In this document: positions 24,729-33,101 of the stretch, piece by piece
How positions within the stretch are numbered: position 1 is the first letter of the stretch
How the letters are laid out: each line of letters starts with the position of its first letter
Assembly: GCF_009650435.1 (NCBI RefSeq)
Contig: NZ_VVIP01000089.1
Coordinates: 1-64,000, forward strand
Length of the DNA: 64,000 nucleotides
Reading direction: 5' to 3'
Source: Foetidibacter luteolus
GTDB lineage: Bacteria > Bacteroidota > Bacteroidia > Chitinophagales > Chitinophagaceae
Translations under genes and position numbers: made by a program
The notes under the pieces: generated by a model
What the model saw: the letters and a program-made list of their open reading frames with translations, nothing else
Told to the model about the DNA's origin: nothing
Database searches by the model: none

Positions 24729-24762
24729 GAATGCCACAAAAGCTTGGTTCTCTGTGGCATTC
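24729..24762. terminator. 10-bp perfect hairpin downstream of the GxxExxY gene
   Basis: The stem GAATGCCACA (24729-24738) pairs with TGTGGCATTC (24753-24762) around a 14-base loop, 22 bp after the stop. It may act as a terminator for one or both converging genes, but a clean T-run is lacking. Confidence 0.5.
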
Positions 24763-24767
24763 TTCAA

Positions 24768-24785
24768 TTCTGTGCCTCCGTGGCA
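24768..24785 (-). repeat. 18-bp inverted repeat, right copy
   Basis: TTCTGTGCCTCCGTGGCA is the reverse complement of the left copy at 24138-24155, with one mismatch. It ends a few bases from the 3' end of the glutathione peroxidase gene. Confidence 0.75.
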
Positions 24786-24792
24786 TACCATT

Positions 24793-25335
24793 CTACTTCA
24801 GGTACTTCAATATATCTTCGCTGTCTGGTGTTACCTTGCTGTCAAAATGCGCCAGCAGGTTACCGTTTTCATCAATCATGAATTTGTTGAAGTTCCAGGA
24901 AATGGTGGCATCCAACACACCGTTTTCTGATTTGTTGCAGAGGTATTTGTAAACGGGTGTTGTATTATCCCCCTTCACATCAACCCTTGTGGTTAGCGGG
25001 AACTTTACACCAAAATTTTTCTGGCAGAATTCCTGTATCTCCCCATCATTTTGGTATTCCTGGCCGCCAAAATTGTCTGAAGGAAAACCTACAATCACCA
25101 GTTTGTCTTTATGGTCTTCGTACAGTTTCTCAAGGCCGGCATACTGCTTGGTAAAGCCGCATTTGGAAGCCGTATTTACTATCAGTATCTTTTTGCCTTT
25201 ATATTTCGAAAAGTCAATGGTACCACCATCCAGCGCTTTGATTTTAAAAGAGTAAATATTCTTTTTGGCTACCGGCCTGAAAGCGATGGCTGCTATGGAA
25301 AATATCGCAACGGCCGCTACGAGTAAGTATTTCAT
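24793..25335 (-). CDS. Glutathione peroxidase-family thiol peroxidase, exported
   Basis: This 180-residue protein has an N-terminal hydrophobic signal (MKYLLVAAVAIFSIAAIA), so it probably acts outside the cytoplasm. The peroxidatic Cys59 is in NTASKCGFTKQY (not selenocysteine). The Gln and Trp of the catalytic site are in GFPSDNFGGQE and SWNFNKF. The usual FPCNQF has Ser instead of Cys; another Cys is in EFCQKNFGV. It reduces hydroperoxides, probably with thioredoxin-type donors rather than glutathione. Monocistronic. Confidence 0.88.
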   Translation of the reverse strand: MKYLLVAAVAIFSIAAIAFRPVAKKNIYSFKIKALDGGTIDFSKYKGKKILIVNTASKCGFTKQYAGLEKLYEDHKDKLVIVGFPSDNFGGQEYQNDGEIQEFCQKNFGVKFPLTTRVDVKGDNTTPVYKYLCNKSENGVLDATISWNFNKFMIDENGNLLAHFDSKVTPDSEDILKYLK

Positions 25336-25456
25336 GATTTAATTTTTACGGTTAACAACCTTTACATTACGGGTAAAGTTATCGCATTTAACCACATTCA
25401 TCATCACGGCTTTTGGTAAAAAAAGAAAGACACGCCTTTTTGGCGGTGCTAACTTT

Positions 25457-26155
25457 TTAAATAGTGTAAGCTACAGTAGCGATGCTAAGTTTTACACCCG
25501 GCGTTTGCAACATGGCCTGGCCGCAGGCCTCAAGGGTTGCGCCTGTGGTTATAATATCATCCACCAGCAAAACATGTTTCCCCTCAATAAGCAAAGGCTG
25601 CGAAACGGAAAACACTGCTTCCATGGTTTGCCAACGGCTAACCCGGGTTTTATGTGTTTGGGTATCAGTAAAAATGTTCCGGATAACAGCATTGCTAATA
25701 ACAGGCCTGCTCCATACCTCAGCAATACCCTTTGCAATTTCTTCTGCCTGGTTGTACCCCCTTTTTCTTTGCTTTTTTGGGTTCAGAGGCAAGGGGACAA
25801 TAACATCCACTTCTTCAAAACGCCGGCAACTCTGCAGCCTCTTACCCAGCAATCGTCCCAGGTATTGGCCCATAGCTTTGTTGCCTTTGTATTTAAGCTC
25901 TACTGCCAGTTTTTGTACCAGTGAGTCTTTGGTAAAGTAAAAGGCACTGCCTGCTTTTTGTACCGGTAGCCTACCGTAGAAAATCTTCTCTATGGTGTTG
26001 CCATCAACGCCTATAAACCCGGTTTCGGGAAGCTGCAAAAAACATTTTGGACATAATAAACTTTCATCATTTAATGAATCTGAACCACAACCTGCGCATA
26101 GATGGGGAAAGAACAAATGGGAAAAATCTTGAAGTACGGACAGGATTTTATTCAT
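25457..26155 (-). CDS. comF: ComF-family amidophosphoribosyltransferase-like protein
   Basis: This 232-residue protein starts at the ATG at 26155; 26179 is an alternative start. A zinc ribbon (CAGCGSDSLNDESLLCPKC) at the N-terminus is followed by a type I phosphoribosyltransferase domain with PLPLNPKKQRKRGYNQAEEIA and the PRPP loop VLLVDDIITTGATLEACG. ComF proteins take part in DNA uptake and recombination in competent bacteria; their enzymatic activity is unclear. It lies between the peroxidase and lpdA genes and is separated from lpdA by a strong terminator, so it has its own promoter. Confidence 0.88.
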   Translation of the reverse strand: MNKILSVLQDFSHLFFPHLCAGCGSDSLNDESLLCPKCFLQLPETGFIGVDGNTIEKIFYGRLPVQKAGSAFYFTKDSLVQKLAVELKYKGNKAMGQYLGRLLGKRLQSCRRFEEVDVIVPLPLNPKKQRKRGYNQAEEIAKGIAEVWSRPVISNAVIRNIFTDTQTHKTRVSRWQTMEAVFSVSQPLLIEGKHVLLVDDIITTGATLEACGQAMLQTPGVKLSIATVAYTI

Positions 26156-26192
26156 AGTGCTGTACAGATTATAAAACACTAAGATACTGGGA

Positions 26193-26260
26193 TATAAAAA
26201 GAAATACGAAGTATTGCCAAGCCTGTAATTAAATTACCGGGCAATACTTCGTACCAGTAT
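26193..26260 (-). terminator. Intrinsic terminator of lpdA
   Basis: A perfect 14-bp stem TACGAAGTATTGCC (26205-26218) / GGCAATACTTCGTA (26240-26253) is followed on the - strand by a T-rich stretch (26193-26204). An outer 7-bp arm ATACTGG/CCAGTAT adds to it. It lies 10 bp after the lpdA stop. Confidence 0.8.
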
Positions 26261-26270
26261 TATGAACAGA

Positions 26271-27680
26271 TTAGATATCTATTGCTTCGCCGTAGGCAAC
26301 TGCCGTAGCTTCTTTTACAGCTTCGCTCATGGTTGGGTGCGGGTGCACGGCAGCCAGTATTTCATGCGCTGTTGTTTCCAGCTTGCGGGCAACAGATACT
26401 TCCGCAATCATTTCGGTAACATTGCTGCCAATCATGTGCGCCCCCAGGAACTCACCGTACTTGGCATCAAAAACCACTTTCACAAAACCTTCCATAGCTC
26501 CGGCCGCGCTGGCTTTACCACTGGCTATAAAAGGAAATTTACCCACTTTAACTTCATAGCCCGCGTCTTTGGCAGCTTTTTCAGTAAGGCCAATGCTGGC
26601 AATTTCCGGGCTGCAGAAAGTACAGCCTGGGATATTGGAATAGTCCAGTGGCTCTGGCTGGTGGTGAAATTTCTTTTCCAGGTAACCAATGTATTCAGCA
26701 GCGTTAATACCTTCTTTGGTGGCTTTGTGCGCCAGTGCCTGGTTAGGTGTGCAATCGCCTATAGCGAATATGCCGGGCACATTGGTTTGAAAATATTTGT
26801 CAGTTATTACTTTACCTTTTTCGGTCTTAACGCCCAGTTGCTCCAGGCCAATGTTTTCAATATTAGCTACCACACCAACGGCGCTCAACACTATATCGGC
26901 TTCAAGGGTAACTGTGCTGCCATCCTGCTTCTTAACAAATGCTTTTACACCATTGCCGCCGGTATCAACACTTTCCACGGTTGAGTTGGTCATTACATCA
27001 ATACCCTGTTTCTTAAATTGCTTTTCCAGCTCTTTGGAAATATCCTCATCTTCAACAGGTACAATACGTGGCAAAAACTCAACTATGGTAACTTTTGTGC
27101 CCAGGCTGTTGTAAAAATAACCGAACTCCACACCAATGGCCCCACTGCCTACTATGATCATGCTCTTGGGCTGCTGCGGCAAAGACATGGCTTCGCGGTA
27201 ACCAATTACCTTTTTACCGTCTATTTTAAGGTTAGGCAATTCTTTTGCACGGCCACCGGTAGCAACAACAATGTATTTACCCTCTACCACCTGTGTTTTG
27301 CCATCAGCGCCGGTTACTTCAACCTGGCCTTTTGCTTTTAATTTGCCGTAACCCATAATCACATCAATCTTGTTCTTCTTCATCAAAAAGGTTACGCCCT
27401 TATTCATTTTATCGGCCACTCCCCTGCTGCGTTTAATAACAGCCCCAAAATCAGCCTGCGGATCGCCAAGGGTAATGCCATAATCTTTACTATGCTTGGC
27501 ATACTCGTACACCTGTGCACTCTTTAACAGAGCCTTGGTTGGGATGCATCCCCAGTTTAAGCAAATACCACCCAGGCTTTCTTTTTCAATGATAGCTACT
27601 TTAAATCCTAACTGGGAAGCGCGGATTGCGGCAGGATAACCACCAGGACCGCTGCCCAAAACAATAACATCGTATGCCAT
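26271..27680 (-). CDS. lpdA: Dihydrolipoyl dehydrogenase
   Basis: This 469-residue flavoprotein is the E3 component of 2-oxoacid dehydrogenase complexes. It reoxidises dihydrolipoamide with NAD+. Visible features are the FAD GxGxxG (VLGSGPGGYPAAIRA), the redox disulfide in GGICLNWGCIPTK (Cys40, Cys45), the NAD site VGSGAIGVEFGYFY, the second FAD motif GIFAIGDCTPNQALAHKA, and the catalytic end HPHPTMSEAV at 446. Full length for the family. No E1/E2 genes are adjacent, so it probably serves several complexes. Confidence 0.95.
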   Translation of the reverse strand: MAYDVIVLGSGPGGYPAAIRASQLGFKVAIIEKESLGGICLNWGCIPTKALLKSAQVYEYAKHSKDYGITLGDPQADFGAVIKRSRGVADKMNKGVTFLMKKNKIDVIMGYGKLKAKGQVEVTGADGKTQVVEGKYIVVATGGRAKELPNLKIDGKKVIGYREAMSLPQQPKSMIIVGSGAIGVEFGYFYNSLGTKVTIVEFLPRIVPVEDEDISKELEKQFKKQGIDVMTNSTVESVDTGGNGVKAFVKKQDGSTVTLEADIVLSAVGVVANIENIGLEQLGVKTEKGKVITDKYFQTNVPGIFAIGDCTPNQALAHKATKEGINAAEYIGYLEKKFHHQPEPLDYSNIPGCTFCSPEIASIGLTEKAAKDAGYEVKVGKFPFIASGKASAAGAMEGFVKVVFDAKYGEFLGAHMIGSNVTEMIAEVSVARKLETTAHEILAAVHPHPTMSEAVKEATAVAYGEAIDI

Positions 27681-28274
27681 AGTAATGATGATTTTATAAA
27701 TTAGTAATGCGTCATGAGGCCGGTATGCGGCAGAGCAAACGTAAACACTTTGCAGCTTGCCTGTTACAGCGGCCTAAAGAATTTACAAGGTTGCGAAATT
27801 ACTGGCAAAACCTTAAAGAACAAATTTCTAATTGAGGGCGGAATGTTAAAGGGTATGCCGCAAAACATTTGTTGCGTTTGGCCCAATAAAAGCAAGCTGT
27901 TCAAACCTGCCGTGATGCCCTGCCGGGCCAGCATTGGTAAAGCTAATTGGCTGCCGGATTGAAACGGAAACCCCGAAGCCGCCGTAGCACAGCGAAGGCG
28001 GCGAGGAGTTGCAGTGAAAAGCCGGGACCACAGTTGCCATGAAATACCATTGCCGAAAGCCCCTTATCTTCTTTTGATAACATTATCATAACAGCAATGC
28101 ATGCAAGACAGGTTGTAAAACACTACACTCATTAACAGTGAAAACCCAACATTAAACTATTACCCCGTTTACCAAAAAAAAATTACATATTTGAGGAGCC
28201 AAACCAATGTAAAAGCCTTTTTGCCATTACTCGTAAAATAGTTTAGTTAAAAAGGCGTTATTGCATTATAACTT
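27681..28274. other. 594-bp gap with dispersed repeat family 4, copy 1
   Basis: No gene is recognisable. Positions 27949-28041 share a repeat (CTGCCGGATTGAAACGGAAA... and GAGTTGCAGTGAAAAGCCGG) with 43892-43981. The segment 28130-28274 upstream of the barrel-protein gene is A/T-rich and should hold its promoter; no clean TAnnTTTG is seen. Confidence 0.55.
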
Positions 28275-29705
28275 ATGAGGCATACAATTATTACAGTATG
28301 GTTTGGCCTGTGTTTTATTTTAACGCAAGCGCAAAACTATCACGCTGTTAACGGTTCTTTACATTCAGGCAGTCTTGGGGTGCACAACAACCCGGCATCT
28401 ATTGTGAACAGCCCGCTAAAATGGGATATGGCGTTGTTTGGCGTACAGGTTAAAAGCGCTACCAATGCGGTTACCCTCCATAATTTTTCCGTTCTTAAGT
28501 TTACCGACACTGTAAAGTACAGCTTTAAAGATGGCGATTTTAGCCGCAAACTGCTGCTGAACGATAACGTCAACCTTTTTAATACCCGTATTGCTATTAA
28601 CAAAAGAAACAGCATAGCTTTTGGCCTTAACATAAAAAATTACGCCTGGATAAATACCGGCCCTTACAACTACATTGATACGGTAGAAACCTTATATGGC
28701 TTTTTGAGCCTTAACCAAACCAACCGGGAATTTACTGCCAACCTGGTACAAAGTGCCTGGGTTGAAATTTACGGCGCTTATGCCCGCACCATTTTTGATA
28801 ACGAAACAGGTAGGCTTAACGCAGGTATTACCGCTAAAATAAGCCGTGGCGCATCCGGGGCTTACGGCAGGCTTACCGGTGGCAGGTTTGCCAATGCGGG
28901 GCAGGATTACAATATTACCGGCGGCGCATTACAGTATGGATATTCTTCTAACTACGACAGGTGGGATGAAAACAACAGCACCGGAACCAACCTGTCTAAT
29001 TTTCTGCGTGGTACCGAACGTGGCTATGCTATTGACCTGGGCCTTGAATACCTGGTAAAACCGCTGGAGGTTACAGATATTTATGATGAGGACAACTATT
29101 ACGATTACGACTGGAAGATTGGGCTTTCTGTTTTAGATATAGGGGCCAACAGCTACAGGTATGGGCGGTACAGCCAGTTTGCGGCCGGTGTAAAATCGGG
29201 TGTTACCTCTGCTATGGCGGAAGCAAAATTTGATACCGCCATCAACTCCCTAAAAGACTTTAACGACAGCCTTGCCACTATTGTAAACGAAACAAGGGCG
29301 TTGCGTGGCCGTTTCAGGGTATTAAACCCCACGCGGCTGGTATTGAATATTGACCGCTTTATACACAAGAATTTTTACATTAATGCGGAGCTTTCTTTGA
29401 GCATGCCTTCCTCCGCATTGGAAGATTACCTGCATGTGCGGGATTTAAACCTGCTGACCATTACCCCCCGGTGGGAAAACAGGAAATTTGGTTTCTACCT
29501 GCCCATACATTACAACAACCAGCAACAGTTTTGGGTTGGCGGGGCCGTTAAAGCCGGCCCCGTATTATTCGGCTTGCACAACTGGGGTTACCTGTTTACA
29601 CAAAGCAGCATGCAAAATGGTGGCGGCTATATATCCGTAATTATAAAAAGCCCGCAAAACAGCGAACATGGTAAAAACCGCTCTCCGTGGGATTGCCCAC
29701 CCTGA
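28275..29705 (+). CDS. DUF5723-like outer-membrane beta-barrel protein
   Basis: This 476-residue protein has a signal peptide (MRHTIITVWFGLCFILTQAQ) and then alternating beta-strand segments typical of barrel proteins, beginning with the shared HSGSLGVHNNPASIVNSPLKWDMALFGVQ. The opening pattern (NPAS, alternating aromatic strands, GFGxNxxNYAWxN) fits the DUF5723 group of Bacteroidota proteins. A tentative role is an outer-membrane protein of unknown substrate. It converges with the acyl-CoA reductase gene with only one base between the two stop codons. Confidence 0.75.
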   Translation: MRHTIITVWFGLCFILTQAQNYHAVNGSLHSGSLGVHNNPASIVNSPLKWDMALFGVQVKSATNAVTLHNFSVLKFTDTVKYSFKDGDFSRKLLLNDNVNLFNTRIAINKRNSIAFGLNIKNYAWINTGPYNYIDTVETLYGFLSLNQTNREFTANLVQSAWVEIYGAYARTIFDNETGRLNAGITAKISRGASGAYGRLTGGRFANAGQDYNITGGALQYGYSSNYDRWDENNSTGTNLSNFLRGTERGYAIDLGLEYLVKPLEVTDIYDEDNYYDYDWKIGLSVLDIGANSYRYGRYSQFAAGVKSGVTSAMAEAKFDTAINSLKDFNDSLATIVNETRALRGRFRVLNPTRLVLNIDRFIHKNFYINAELSLSMPSSALEDYLHVRDLNLLTITPRWENRKFGFYLPIHYNNQQQFWVGGAVKAGPVLFGLHNWGYLFTQSSMQNGGGYISVIIKSPQNSEHGKNRSPWDCPP

Positions 29706-29706
29706 T

Positions 29707-30705
29707 TTATAGGTTTTTTAAAAAATCCATTGTATCCACGCCATCTGCATAATCCGTTAACGAAGGCTGCTGGGCTTGCCCAAAAGCAATAAAACCCTTG
29801 CCTGCAATGCACTGTATATTATCATCGCCGTTAAGTTTTTGCAGCACCTGCTCCCTATCTGTATAGTATTCAAAATTTACCTGGCTAACCGGGGAAAAAA
29901 CAGGTTCATTTTCTGTGAGTATAACGGCGCCGCTGCTCATATAATAGCGGTTATTTAATAACAGCAGGGCTAACTGGTAATCAAAGTTGTTTTTGTACTT
30001 GTGAATGTCCAGGAAGTAGTTATACTTTTTCAGCGCACCCAGCAGGGGCAGAAAATCATAATCTTTAGGTACATACAACTTGGTAATGTTACGGCAGCCG
30101 AGGCCAAAGTATTGCTGCATATCATCAGCAAGCAGGTCAAGTTCCTGTGGGGTTTCTGTAGCATCCAGCACTGCCACAGAAGTTCTGTTTTTACGGATAA
30201 TATTCGGGTATTTGCTGAAGTAGTATTCAAAATAACGGCCGGAGTTGTTGCTGCCCGTAGCTATATAGGCATCGCAGCTTTTCAGCATTTCAGCAAAAGA
30301 AACGTAGTTCTGCACGGTAACCTCCCACTCATACAGTTTCTTAACCAGGTGCTTTATTAAAACCGCGTCTTTAGATGATGCTTTTATTACCTGTATATGG
30401 CCGGTAATAAAAACAGCCAGGAAATCGTGAAAGCCCACCAGCGGAATATTGCCTGCCATAACCAGGCCTACCGTTTTTGGGTTGGCATTCTCCTCCGGCA
30501 GGTTGTATTGCTTTACCCAGCTTTCCAGCTTTTCACGTTCAAGAAAAAATCCGGCAATGTTACTGGTAGCCATATTGATAAAACCCGGCACAAACCAGCC
30601 ATTTTGTACGTAAGCCTGCTGCTTGGCCGTCTGCCACTCTTCATTGTCAGCCTTTATATAATCGCCAAGTCGTACCAGTAAATCTATGCGTTGCGCTAAA
30701 GTCAT
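29707..30705 (-). CDS. LuxC-type acyl-CoA reductase
   Basis: This 332-residue protein starts at the ATG at 30705. It follows the Bacteroidota acyl-CoA reductase pattern: N-terminal helices (MTLAQRIDLLVRLGDYIK), VGLVMAGNIPLVGFHDFLAVFITGH for the nucleotide site, AYIATGSNNSGRYFEYYF, KNRTSVAVLDATET, and the catalytic-Cys segment FGLGCRNITKLYVP. The family reduces acyl-CoA or acyl groups to aldehydes with NADPH. It is divergent from a ferredoxin gene 80 bp away, an arrangement I recall as frequent in this phylum, which suggests a shared promoter region and possibly shared function. Confidence 0.82.
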   Translation of the reverse strand: MTLAQRIDLLVRLGDYIKADNEEWQTAKQQAYVQNGWFVPGFINMATSNIAGFFLEREKLESWVKQYNLPEENANPKTVGLVMAGNIPLVGFHDFLAVFITGHIQVIKASSKDAVLIKHLVKKLYEWEVTVQNYVSFAEMLKSCDAYIATGSNNSGRYFEYYFSKYPNIIRKNRTSVAVLDATETPQELDLLADDMQQYFGLGCRNITKLYVPKDYDFLPLLGALKKYNYFLDIHKYKNNFDYQLALLLLNNRYYMSSGAVILTENEPVFSPVSQVNFEYYTDREQVLQKLNGDDNIQCIAGKGFIAFGQAQQPSLTDYADGVDTMDFLKNL

Positions 30706-30728
30706 CTCAAAAATTTGCCGCTGTGGTT

Positions 30729-30736
30729 TATATTTG
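30729..30736 (+). promoter_or_regulatory. Candidate -7 box TATATTTG for the ferredoxin gene
   Basis: It matches TAnnTTTG, 50 bp upstream of the ATG at 30786. A TTTG at 30714-30717 is too close (11 bp) to be the usual -33 element, so the call is tentative. Confidence 0.4.
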
Positions 30737-30785
30737 CCAGCGGAACGCAAAATTGCGGAATTTAAAATCACAAAAAACAGGTAAT

Positions 30786-31133
30786 ATGGCAATCAAAATA
30801 ACAGAAGAATGTATTAACTGCGGAGCTTGCGAACCTGAATGCCCCAATAACGCTATTTATGAAGGCGGTGTGGAATGGTCTATCGCAGATGGGACAACCG
30901 TAAAAGGGTCTTTTACGCTGATGGATGGCACAGTAGTTGATGCCAGCGACCGCCTGGCGCCCATAAGCGTAGATACGTACTATATAACTCCTAATAAGTG
31001 TACTGAATGCCAGGGCTTTCACGAAGAGCCGCAATGCGCAGCCGTTTGCCCGGTTGACTGCTGTGTACCTGACGAAATGTACCAGGAAACCGTGGATGAA
31101 CTGATGGGCAAAAAGGAACGTTTGCACATCTAA
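30786..31133 (+). CDS. 4Fe-4S dicluster ferredoxin
   Basis: This 116-residue protein starts at the ATG at 30786. The first cluster motif is CINCGACEPECP (residues 9-20). The second is split: CTECQG, then an insertion of a few residues (FHEEPQ), then CAAVCPVDCC, as in the YfhL/Alvin-type ferredoxins. It is an electron carrier in the cytoplasm. An insert of about 45 residues between the two halves (GGVEWSIADGTTVKGSFTL) is typical of the Bacteroidota version. It is divergent from the acyl-CoA reductase. Confidence 0.92.
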   Translation: MAIKITEECINCGACEPECPNNAIYEGGVEWSIADGTTVKGSFTLMDGTVVDASDRLAPISVDTYYITPNKCTECQGFHEEPQCAAVCPVDCCVPDEMYQETVDELMGKKERLHI

Positions 31134-31385
31134 TGCACATATAGCTGTGCGAAACTCCATTTTGCAAACAAGTGGCTGGCGCATTACCTTTATTTAAATG
31201 ATTGTTGCTGTAACATGCGACATTTTTAACGGCGGGTGATATTTCCCGTTCAAGTGAGGTGAAGTAAATAAGATTGCTTCACCTTTTTGTTTGCCCCCAT
31301 TCAGGTGAGAAGCTGGCGCCGATTGAAGTACGGGTTACGAAGTACGAAGTACCTGACGCAAACAGGTTACAAGTGTGCTGCACAC

Positions 31386-31495
31386 CGTACATCCCACATC
31401 AAACATCTTACATAAAAAACTACTTCGTACTTTTTTACATCGTACACCCCACATCTAACATCTTACATAAAATGGCACTTCGTACTTCCAACCTC
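31386..31495. repeat. 55-bp tandem repeat, two copies
   Basis: CGTACATCCCACATCAAACA (31386) and CGTACACCCCACATCTAACA (31441) start two copies that share CATCTTACATAAAA and CTTCGTACTT. A third related piece is at 18020-18065. Confidence 0.7.
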
Positions 31496-31505
31496 GTACT
31501 TGCTT

Positions 31506-31613
31506 TGGGGGTGTCCCCAAGCTGCGCAAGGGGTCGGGCTTTCCGCTCATACTCCGGCACAAAAGCCAGGCTGCGATGGCCTCACCGGGGTATCCGCTTC
31601 AATCCCTCACCCG
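31506..31613 (+). repeat. Dispersed repeat family 1, copy 1
   Basis: About 105 bp, from GGGGGTGTCCCC through GGTCGGGCTTTCCGCTCATA and CTCACCGGGGTATCCGCTTC to AATCCCTCACCC. Other copies are 32199-32302 (inverted), 38948-39054 and 43380-43480. All lie between genes. Confidence 0.75.
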
Positions 31614-31620
31614 AAAGCCG

Positions 31621-31890
31621 GTTGCCGGTTACCGGTTACAGGATGCCGGTCTGTTGATGGGTAAAATGCAGGCATTGGTCGGTAATTGATGATGTTCAAA
31701 AGCAAGGATTAAAACTTAATGCCCGAAGGAAAGTTGCCGGTTACCGGTTGCAGGATGCCGGTCTGTTGATGGGTAAAATGCAGGCGTTGTTTGGTAATTG
31801 ATGATGTTCAATAGCAAGTATTAAAACTAAATGCCCGAAGGACAGTTGCTGGTTACAGGTAGCTGGTTGCCGGTCTGTTGGGTTTTCTAT
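31621..31890 (+). repeat. 112-bp tandem repeat, 2.4 copies
   Basis: Copies start at GTTGCCGGTTACCGGTTACA (31621), GTTGCCGGTTACCGGTTGCA (31733) and a shortened GTTGCTGGTTACAGG (31845). Copies 1 and 2 differ by a handful of bases. No ORF is maintained through them. Confidence 0.8.
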
Positions 31891-32198
31891 GCCAAGCTCC
31901 GTGGGAGCGATATGTTAGTAGCAAGCAGGCACTGCCTGTTTGTAAAGCCTCGTAGAGGCGGTATGTTGAGCGGGTTTTTGTAACAAAGCCCGGTAATCAT
32001 CAACCAGCCGGTTACACATCATCCTGCCTAACATATCTCACCCGCGGCGCTCCGGGAAACCTTGTTTTCGTTGATTACTAACATGCCGCCTCTAGGAGGC
32101 TTTGGCTGTTCAATGTTAACGGCGCTGGCACCCCGCAGTACTGGCACTTCAAAACAACAGGATTACCTTACACAATCAACAGACCGGCAACCTTCCTT

Positions 32199-32302
32199 CG
32201 GGTGAGGGATTGAAGCGGTTACCCCGCTGAAGGATATGTGAGTGGGCTTTTGTGGCGGAGTAATAGCGGAAAGCCCGGCCCGAGGTACGAGGGACACCCC
32301 CT
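32199..32302 (-). repeat. Dispersed repeat family 1, copy 2 (inverted)
   Basis: Reverse complement of the family 1 repeat: GGGTGAGGGATTGAAGCGGT ... CCGAGGTACGAGGGACACCC. With copy 1 it forms an inverted pair around about 590 bp that contains the 112-bp tandem repeat. Confidence 0.75.
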
Positions 32303-32580
32303 AAAAAATCTTACTACAGCACACCATTACTTAGCCTTTCACAGCCCCATTCTGGCGCATAAAATCAACACAGGTGGCGGAATGTATAGCTATATGCCAT
32401 GCCAGCAAAAACTGCCGGGTTTTTGCATTGTATAAAAGAATAACCAACGAGGTTAAACAAAATAAGCAGGTTGCCTATGCACGCCTGGCCAGGGATACAC
32501 AGGGGCCTAAATAAAAATTTGGATGGTAAAATATATTTTGTTTAACTTAGTGCATATAAAAATTAAACAAAAACGGTGAC

Positions 32581-33081
32581 ATGCAAACCTTTGAATTTAA
32601 CCAGATGCTGGAAAAAAACGCTGAGTTTTTAAAGCCGTTCGCCATAACACTCACACGGGATATGGAAGCAGCCAAAGACTTGTTCCAGGAAACATTGTAT
32701 AAAGCGCTGGCCAACCGCGAAAAGTACAACATGGGCACCAACATAAAGGCCTGGCTGTACACCATCATGCGGAATATATTCATCAACAATTACCGCCGGC
32801 GCAACAAGCAAAACACCATTTTTGATAGTTCGTCTACAGAATTCCTGCTAAACCATAACCAGGCCGTAACGACCAATACCGCCATCAGCAATATCAACAC
32901 CCGGGAAATACAGAAGGCTGTACACAATCTTCCGGAAATATTCAGAACCCCTTTTATTTTGTACTTTGAAGGATATAAATACAACGAAATATCCGGCATG
33001 CTGCGTGAGCCGCTGGGCACCATTAAAAGCCGCATACACTTTGCCAGGAAGCTGCTGAAGACTGAGATAGAACGATTCTAA
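32581..33081 (+). CDS. ECF-type RNA polymerase sigma factor
   Basis: This 166-residue protein has sigma region 2 (FLKPFAITLTRDMEAAKDLFQETLYKALANREKYNMGTNIKAWLYTIMRNIFINNYRR) and region 4 (IQKAVHNLPEIFRTPFILYFEGYKYNEISGMLREPLGTIKSRIHFARKLLK), separated by a short linker. No anti-sigma gene is next to it. It is 20 bp upstream of crtI and probably the first gene of the carotenoid operon, so it may direct transcription of the cluster, as similarly placed sigma factors do in related bacteria. What activates it, for instance light, cannot be read from the sequence. Confidence 0.9.
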   Translation: MQTFEFNQMLEKNAEFLKPFAITLTRDMEAAKDLFQETLYKALANREKYNMGTNIKAWLYTIMRNIFINNYRRRNKQNTIFDSSSTEFLLNHNQAVTTNTAISNINTREIQKAVHNLPEIFRTPFILYFEGYKYNEISGMLREPLGTIKSRIHFARKLLKTEIERF

Positions 33082-33101
33082 AATATTTACTTTTATTATC
33101 A

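Larger units (their letters stand above)
31134..32580. other. 1.4-kb repeat-rich gap without genes
   Basis: It holds, in order: a 55-bp tandem repeat (31386-31495), repeat family 1 copy 1 (31506-31613), a 112-bp tandem repeat (31621-31890), a short inverted pair (GCCTCGTAGAGGCGGTATGTTGAG near 31946 and its complement near 32078), repeat family 1 copy 2 in inverse orientation (32199-32302), and A/T-rich sequence before the sigma-factor gene. Short ORFs here have no coding character. Confidence 0.75.

Noticed and set aside
31134..32580. Short ORFs of 65-127 codons in the gap before the sigma factor
   Set aside because: They read through tandem and dispersed repeats with no start context or protein-like composition.
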